Below are positions 5,123-8,809 of a DNA stretch of 8,809 bases, in pieces; positions within the stretch are counted from its first letter, which is position 1; each line of letters starts with the position of its first letter. Under the pieces are notes generated by a model that was given only the letters and a program-made list of their open reading frames with translations, did not search any database and had not been told where the DNA came from. The position numbers were made by a program, and so were the translations under genes. Origin of the DNA: Methanoregula sp. (lineage in GTDB: Archaea; Halobacteriota; Methanomicrobia; Methanomicrobiales; Methanospirillaceae); assembly GCF_002835825.1 (NCBI RefSeq), contig NZ_PIZH01000053.1, forward strand, positions 1 through 8,809, written 5' to 3'.

Positions 5123-6310
5123 TTATTGAGCGGTCCGCTTCTTGATCATCTCGAGAGCTTCGAATGCTTCTTTCCTGACGGCAACGTTGTCGTCCGAGAG
5201 GAGCCCGGTCAGGTGGTCGACGGCTTTCTGGTCGCCAATCTCGCCCAGCAGGAGTGCGGCCCGCTTCCGGACATCGCTCTGTTCGTCCTTTAAGACCATG
5301 ATAAGAGGGGTTGTTGCCGGCTGGCCGAGCATCCAGAGCGCCTCCATGGCGCCGGACCGGATCCGGTTGTCCCCCTCGCGGAAGACCTGCATGAGCGGGG
5401 CGATTGCTGGTACGCCAAGGGCTGCAAGGGCCCTGACGGCCTCGATACGGACAGGCCGGATATCGTCTTCGAGACTTTCGATAATCTTCGGGATTGCCCG
5501 CGTGTTGCCGATCTGGCCGAGCGCCTCGATTGCACCCCTGCGGATGCCCGGGTTCTGGTCAGCCAGTGCAGCGATCAGGGGGTCGATGGCCGGCTCCCCG
5601 ATTGTCACGAGGGCCAGGGATGCCCGCCTGCCAACATCCTCGTTCTGGGCGATGAGTGCACGGATAAGGGGATCGATTGCTGGGACACCGAGCGAGCAGA
5701 GCGTAGCCATGACGGCGGTCCGCACCCGTTCCTGCGGATCGTTCAGGCTCTCGATCAGGCACGGGATACAGCGGGGGTCGTTGATGCGGCCAAAGGCAAC
5801 GGCAGCCTCGTACCGGACACCAGCGTCAGTGTCCTTCATGGCCTCGACAAGTACCGGGACTGCCCTCTCCTCGCCCATCATCCCCAGTGCCTGCACAGCA
5901 CCCCTGCGGATCAACGGGTGGGGATTCTTTGCTTCCTGCGCAAGAGGGCTCACCGAAGGCTCGCCAATCAGCTGGAGGGCCCGAATCGTCTCCTGCCGGA
6001 CATCGTCACTTGGTTCAGTCAGCGCTGCAATCAGCGGGGTGACCGCAGGTGCCCCGATCTTGCCCAGCGTATCGGCAGAGCCCCTGCGGATGATCCAGTA
6101 CTCATCCTGGAGCCCCCGGATCAGTGGCTCAATAAAGGCTTCGCCAAGGTCGCCAACAGACCGGACAGCGGCCCAGCGGGCATCGAGGTCGCCATCGGTC
6201 AGGGCTTTTAAGAGGTTCTCGGTGCGCTCCTTTTGTGCCCTCAGGCGCGCCTCTTCGCCCTCCTCTGTCCCTGACTTGAACAGGTTGAGGAATTTTTTGA
6301 CTACACTCAT
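5123..6310 (-). CDS. HEAT-repeat (PBS-lyase-type) scaffold protein, 395 aa
   Basis: The protein is an almost pure array of about twelve HEAT repeats, beginning at roughly residues 32, 59, 89, 120, 149, 181, 211, 242, 271, 302, 333 and 362. Each is about 30 residues and follows the short-HEAT/PBS-lyase pattern, with Asp/Asn-x-x-(V/I)-R-x-x-A-x-x-A-L-x-x-(I/L)-G then a Pro or Ala-led helix (for example IRRGAIEALGQIG at 256-268). The N-terminal 30 residues are charged and Lys/Glu-rich, possibly a coil, starting MSVVKKFLNLF; there is no signal peptide. No catalytic domain is fused. Such solenoids bind other proteins; related repeats occur in bilin lyases and in many archaeal proteins of unknown role, so the partner cannot be inferred. 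The ATG at 6310 has TGGAG (complement of 6319-6323) eight nt upstream. It appears to be transcribed alone. Confidence 0.92.
   Translation of the reverse strand: MSVVKKFLNLFKSGTEEGEEARLRAQKERTENLLKALTDGDLDARWAAVRSVGDLGEAFIEPLIRGLQDEYWIIRRGSADTLGKIGAPAVTPLIAALTEPSDDVRQETIRALQLIGEPSVSPLAQEAKNPHPLIRRGAVQALGMMGEERAVPVLVEAMKDTDAGVRYEAAVAFGRINDPRCIPCLIESLNDPQERVRTAVMATLCSLGVPAIDPLIRALIAQNEDVGRRASLALVTIGEPAIDPLIAALADQNPGIRRGAIEALGQIGNTRAIPKIIESLEDDIRPVRIEAVRALAALGVPAIAPLMQVFREGDNRIRSGAMEALWMLGQPATTPLIMVLKDEQSDVRKRAALLLGEIGDQKAVDHLTGLLSDDNVAVRKEAFEALEMIKKRTAQ
5535..6091. repeat. Three exact 11-bp DNA repeats inside the HEAT gene
   Basis: CCCCTGCGGAT occurs at 5535-5545, 5901-5911 and 6081-6091, spaced 366 and 180 nt apart, close to whole multiples of one HEAT unit. 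On the coding strand it encodes the Ile-Arg-Arg-Gly start of a repeat helix. It marks homology between the repeats at DNA level and could allow repeat gain or loss by recombination. Confidence 0.7.
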
Positions 6311-6405
6311 AAAAACATCTCCAGACGAATATTAGGTGAAAATGTTCAAATAGGTATCGGGTGGGTGTTCTCGCCAGATTTGCGCGATACAGCCGGATCT
6401 CGCTC

Positions 6406-6420
6406 AAAAACCCTGTTTTT
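6406..6420 (-). terminator. Candidate terminator after the PEGA lipoprotein gene
   Basis: AAAAA (6406-6410) and TTTTT (6416-6420) are inverted around CCCTG, giving oligo-T on either strand. On the minus strand it is 45-60 nt past the PEGA gene stop at 6465, between that gene and the HEAT gene. Confidence 0.35.
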
Positions 6421-6464
6421 CATTACGGGCGGGAACCCGGGAAAAGAGAGAGCGGGTGAATGGA

Positions 6465-7397
6465 TCAGGGTTGCCCGGTAAATCCAACGGTGAACTGGGC
6501 AGAACCCGAGGTAGTCCTCGGGATATCGTTCGCTTTCATGGTGTAGGTTCCGGTCGACACCGTGTTGTCCAGGGTGTACGAAAAGACCCAGTTATCGTTC
6601 GCCTGTACCGAGACAGTGCCCAGCCTGACACCCCCGGCATACTGGTCAGGACCATACAGGACGAGTTCGACTTCGGGAGCATTTGTCGTACAGAGGCCCG
6701 AGAACCGGATCGTGCCCCCCCGTGAAGCAGCGTACGTGCTCGGAACAACGGTCACTTCCCCGTTACCGATAACCTCGAACGCTGCCTGGGCCAGGGTCTT
6801 CTTGTCAGGATCGGAGGCGGTTGCCCGGTAGGTCCCTGGCAGAATTCCGGTGCCCGGGTTCCAGACATATGCCCAGTTCCCAAAAGCATCGACGTCCTTG
6901 AGGAGCGATGAGATCCCGCCAGAGTAGATCCCGGACCCGTAGATGGTCACGATAACATTTTTTGTGCCGGAGGCGGTTCCCCGGAAGGTGTTCGAGTCCC
7001 CGACAAGCATCGGATTTTTGCCTGGTGTGATGGTCACGGTAACCGCATTGGAAGGCAATGCAGCAGAAGCAGTGGTGGTCACAACTTCCGGCGTACTGGG
7101 GGTATCGGTCGGTGTGGGTATCAGGGCAGCAAAGACATTGTTGCTGCCCGGGGAGACGACCATGACCTCCGACCATCCCTGGTAACCAGGGTACCGGAAC
7201 TCGATGGCATGGCTCCCGGGTTCCACACCGGCGAGAGAGACCGGCGTGGTCCCCCGGAACTGGGAATCAAAATAGACCTGGGCTCCCGATGGCGACGACG
7301 TGAACTGGATCGTCCCCGCCTCTTTTGGGGACTCGTACACACAACCCGCCAGCAAGACCAAAAAAACCAGCGGTACAATCAGCGTATTCCGGATCAA
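6465..7397 (-). CDS. PEGA-domain lipoprotein with two tandem beta domains, 310 aa
   Basis: This is an exported, probably lipid-anchored surface protein. A signal peptide at 1-18 ends in the lipobox LAGC with Cys19. A PEGA domain spans about 28-93 (IQFTSSPSGAQVYFD, GTTPVSLAGVEPG, then GY at 71-72); PEGA domains are common on methanogen surface proteins and are thought to bind cell-envelope partners. A Thr/Pro-rich linker follows (94-117), then two related beta domains at about 118-210 and 213-305. These share (V/E)xVxL/IYGxxxYxGG, an (A/N)-(G/D)-NW turn and (P/T)GTY near their ends, showing an internal duplication. The start is TTG at 7397: it gives the complete signal peptide, and GAGGG (complement of 7406-7410) lies eight nt upstream; no ATG is suitably placed. 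A strong TATA box precedes it. The exact role is unknown. Confidence 0.88.
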   Translation of the reverse strand: MIRNTLIVPLVFLVLLAGCVYESPKEAGTIQFTSSPSGAQVYFDSQFRGTTPVSLAGVEPGSHAIEFRYPGYQGWSEVMVVSPGSNNVFAALIPTPTDTPSTPEVVTTTASAALPSNAVTVTITPGKNPMLVGDSNTFRGTASGTKNVIVTIYGSGIYSGGISSLLKDVDAFGNWAYVWNPGTGILPGTYRATASDPDKKTLAQAAFEVIGNGEVTVVPSTYAASRGGTIRFSGLCTTNAPEVELVLYGPDQYAGGVRLGTVSVQANDNWVFSYTLDNTVSTGTYTMKANDIPRTTSGSAQFTVGFTGQP

Positions 7398-7434
7398 ACG
7401 GTTTTCCCTCTTACGTTAACCGTTATTGCGGAGC

Positions 7435-7443
7435 GATATATAG
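7435..7443 (-). promoter_or_regulatory. TATA box of the PEGA lipoprotein gene
   Basis: The minus strand reads CTATATATC, one of the best TATA boxes in the window. It predicts transcription start near 7412, leaving a leader of about 15 nt that contains the GAGGG ribosome binding sequence. A direct repeat of CGTTA (7414-7418 and 7421-7425) lies between box and start and could be an operator. The presence of this promoter argues against readthrough from cofD being the main source of expression. Confidence 0.6.
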
Positions 7444-7488
7444 ATTTGCAAACCGGGACGCCGGGCAGCTCAATAGTGGGACGTGGGG

Positions 7489-8391
7489 TCAGGCAGCCGC
7501 TATCAGCTGGAGGACTTCGTTTGCCAGGGCTACGCTCTTGTCCTCGTCCGTCATCAGGGTGTCGAAGCGCACTGCATGGCTGACCTCGACGGGATCGCGG
7601 ACATCCTGGACAAAGATATCGGTCAGGCCCCCGTAGCAGTTGAACGTCCCGATGGCGTTCGGCTCATAGCCGGCGGCACGCATCAGGGCTGCTGCCGGGC
7701 CACTCACCGGCTCGTTGCCAATGAACGGGCTGACAGCGAGGACAACCTTGTCCTGGATCGCCTCTTTGATCCCTTCGCAGGCAAGAATCGGGGAGATGCT
7801 CGTGATTGGGTTGGAGGGGCCGATCACAACAGCATCGCTTGCTTCGATGGCCTCGAGCGCCTCGGGAGTTGCTACTGGTGGCTCATTGAAGCATCGCACA
7901 ACTTCCTGTATGCCGATCTTCCCCTTTGCCCTCACCCAGTACTCCTGGAAATGGATCGGGCCCAGCTCGGTCTTCACCTGCGTTGTCACTTCCGTGTCGG
8001 TCATCGGCAACACGTTCTCGCGGACTCCGTAGCGTTCGCAGAGGAACTTTGTCGCGTTTGTCAACCGCATCCCCCCGCGGAGCATCTCGCCCCGGGCAAT
8101 GTGAACGGCCCGGTCCTGGTCACCGATGCCGATAAACTCATCGACGCCAAGGCGCATGATCTCGTCGTGGGTGGTGAAGGTGTCGTTCCGGATACCCCAC
8201 CAGGTGTCGGTGTTGAGGATACCGGCGAAGAGATACATGACTGTGTCAACATCCGGTGAGATGTGGTTTCCCGAGATCCAGATGTCCTCGGCCGTGTTCA
8301 CGATGACCGAGATCTCGTGCCGGTCCATCACTTTCTGCATGCCCCGAAGGAGTTTCGGCGTGCCGGTCCCGCCCGACAGGAACGTAATCAT
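7489..8391 (-). CDS. cofD: 2-phospho-L-lactate transferase, coenzyme F420 biosynthesis, 300 aa
   Basis: CofD joins a phospholactate (or phosphoenolpyruvate) group from a guanylylated donor to the deazaflavin Fo, giving F420-0 or its dehydro form, with release of GMP. F420 is the central hydride carrier of methanogenesis. Family motifs are complete: [11 protein letters not shown] at the N-terminus (5-15), [10 protein letters not shown] (32-41), [15 protein letters not shown] (44-58), the WWGI..DTF segment (64-72), [11 protein letters not shown] (90-100), GPSNPITSI (191-199) and [14 protein letters not shown] (221-234). The length of 300 residues is near the family norm, and the protein should be a cytoplasmic dimer needing Mg2+. 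The ATG at 8391 has no Shine-Dalgarno and a TATA-like box centred 25 nt upstream, so the mRNA is probably leaderless. It diverges from the HD-domain gene across 39 nt. No other cof genes are in view. Confidence 0.97.
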   Translation of the reverse strand: MITFLSGGTGTPKLLRGMQKVMDRHEISVIVNTAEDIWISGNHISPDVDTVMYLFAGILNTDTWWGIRNDTFTTHDEIMRLGVDEFIGIGDQDRAVHIARGEMLRGGMRLTNATKFLCERYGVRENVLPMTDTEVTTQVKTELGPIHFQEYWVRAKGKIGIQEVVRCFNEPPVATPEALEAIEASDAVVIGPSNPITSISPILACEGIKEAIQDKVVLAVSPFIGNEPVSGPAAALMRAAGYEPNAIGTFNCYGGLTDIFVQDVRDPVEVSHAVRFDTLMTDEDKSVALANEVLQLIAAA

Positions 8392-8401
8392 TACTCAATA
8401 C

Positions 8402-8419
8402 TTTTATGCGATGTATATG
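8402..8419. promoter_or_regulatory. Compact back-to-back promoters of cofD and the HD-domain gene
   Basis: TTTTATG at 8402-8408 is centred 26 nt before the GTG at 8431 (plus strand). CATATACA at 8412-8419, read on the minus strand, is centred 25 nt before the cofD ATG at 8391. The two TATA boxes are only three nt apart, so TBP/TFB complexes could hardly occupy both at once. Neither gene has a Shine-Dalgarno, which fits leaderless transcripts in both directions. Confidence 0.55.
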
Positions 8420-8430
8420 AAGATTCTTTA

Positions 8431-8809
8431 GTGAACGCCAAGATCATCAAGGACCCGGTCCACGGTTATATCGAGATGGAGGACTATGCGCTCCGGCTGC
8501 TCGACTCACCCGTGCTCCAGCGCCTCCGGTATGTCCGCCAGCTTGGCTTCTCGTTTCTTGTCTATCCCGGGGCAAACCACACGCGCTTCGAACATTCCCT
8601 CGGGAGCATGTTCCTTGCCAATGTTGCCTGCCGCAGGTTCCAGCTGCCGGAGGATGAGCACCGGCTCGTTGTCTCCGCCGCGCTCCTGCATGACATCGGC
8701 CACGGCCCCTACTCTCACGCGAGCGAGCCTCTGATGGAGCAGTACCTGCACCGGACCCATGATGAAATCCGGCCCGTCATCGATGCTACTACCACAAGTG
8801 TGCTTGCAG
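8431..8809 (+). CDS. HD-domain phosphohydrolase, SAMHD1/dGTPase-like, 5' end only
   Basis: The first 126 residues of an HD-superfamily hydrolase are in the window; the gene runs off the right edge. The start KIIKDPVHGYIEM (4-16) is typical of the archaeal and bacterial SAMHD1-like group, followed by VLQRLRYVRQLG (28-39). The metal site is visible as the R52-F-E-H55-SLG motif and the HD signature LLHDIGHGPYSH (85-96, with H87 and D88); the last metal-ligand Asp would lie beyond the edge. Members hydrolyse dNTPs to deoxynucleosides and triphosphate, or other nucleotides, in the cytoplasm, and some affect phage resistance; the substrate here is not determined. I chose the GTG at 8431 because it gives the family N-terminus and has a TATA box 26 nt upstream; there is no Shine-Dalgarno, so it is probably leaderless. 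Confidence 0.9.
   Translation, partial: MNAKIIKDPVHGYIEMEDYALRLLDSPVLQRLRYVRQLGFSFLVYPGANHTRFEHSLGSMFLANVACRRFQLPEDEHRLVVSAALLHDIGHGPYSHASEPLMEQYLHRTHDEIRPVIDATTTSVLA

Noticed and set aside
5142..6335. A 397-codon open frame on the plus strand, antisense to the HEAT gene
   Set aside because: Its product is Ser/Arg/Pro-rich with no domain. It mirrors the codon pattern of the repeat gene opposite, and the minus-strand HEAT protein is unmistakable.
7483..8259. A 258-codon plus-strand open frame antisense to cofD
   Set aside because: CofD motifs are complete on the minus strand; the plus-strand product is a shadow with no recognisable domain.
1..8809. CRISPR array, tRNA or rRNA genes, insertion sequence or defence island
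   Set aside because: I saw no regularly spaced direct repeats, no tRNA-like cloverleaf, no transposase or integrase and no nuclease/helicase cluster. The HD-domain gene alone is not enough to call a defence system.

Overview
The window looks like a methanogenic archaeon of the Methanomicrobiales (Methanoregula-like is my best guess from memory of the families, not from a search). The evidence is a coenzyme F420 biosynthesis gene (cofD), an archaeal-type aspartyl-tRNA synthetase, a methanogen-style iron-sulfur flavoprotein, a PEGA-domain lipoprotein, archaeal TATA boxes placed 25-30 nt before start codons, and short T-tracts rather than strong hairpins after genes. Base composition is moderately GC-rich throughout, with AT-rich promoter patches, and I see no compositional island.

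Layout, left to right: (1) 1-904, minus strand: aspS, interrupted by an in-frame TGA at 83-85 that sits in the loop of a perfect 13-bp inverted repeat; the same frame continues to the window edge. (2) 905-1215: a 311-nt divergent spacer with several small inverted repeats, a possible operator and a doubtful small ORF. (3) 1216-1722, plus: a one-TM protein of unknown function. (4) 1963-2640, minus: a DedA-family membrane protein, divergent from (5) 2787-3374, plus: a six-TM membrane protein of unknown role. (6) 3450-3812, minus: a small four-TM protein made of two similar halves. (7) 3871-4242, minus: a small single-domain cupin, divergent from (8) 4378-5046, plus: an iron-sulfur flavoprotein. 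(9) 5123-6310, minus: a protein made almost wholly of HEAT repeats. (10) 6465-7397, minus: a PEGA-domain lipoprotein with a TTG start. (11) 7489-8391, minus: cofD, divergent across 39 nt from (12) 8431-8809, plus: an HD-domain phosphohydrolase that runs off the window.

Most genes are single transcription units with their own promoter and terminator; there is no long operon. The set mixes housekeeping functions (aspS, cofD), redox and stress functions (flavoprotein, cupin, DedA), nucleotide metabolism (HD protein) and surface or scaffold proteins (PEGA, HEAT). I do not see a defence island, CRISPR array, RNA gene or transposase, and I do not think the window holds a new multi-gene system. The points most worth following are the broken aspS with its inverted repeat, and the recurrent geometry that implies leaderless transcripts, clearest in the very compact cofD/HD divergent promoter.
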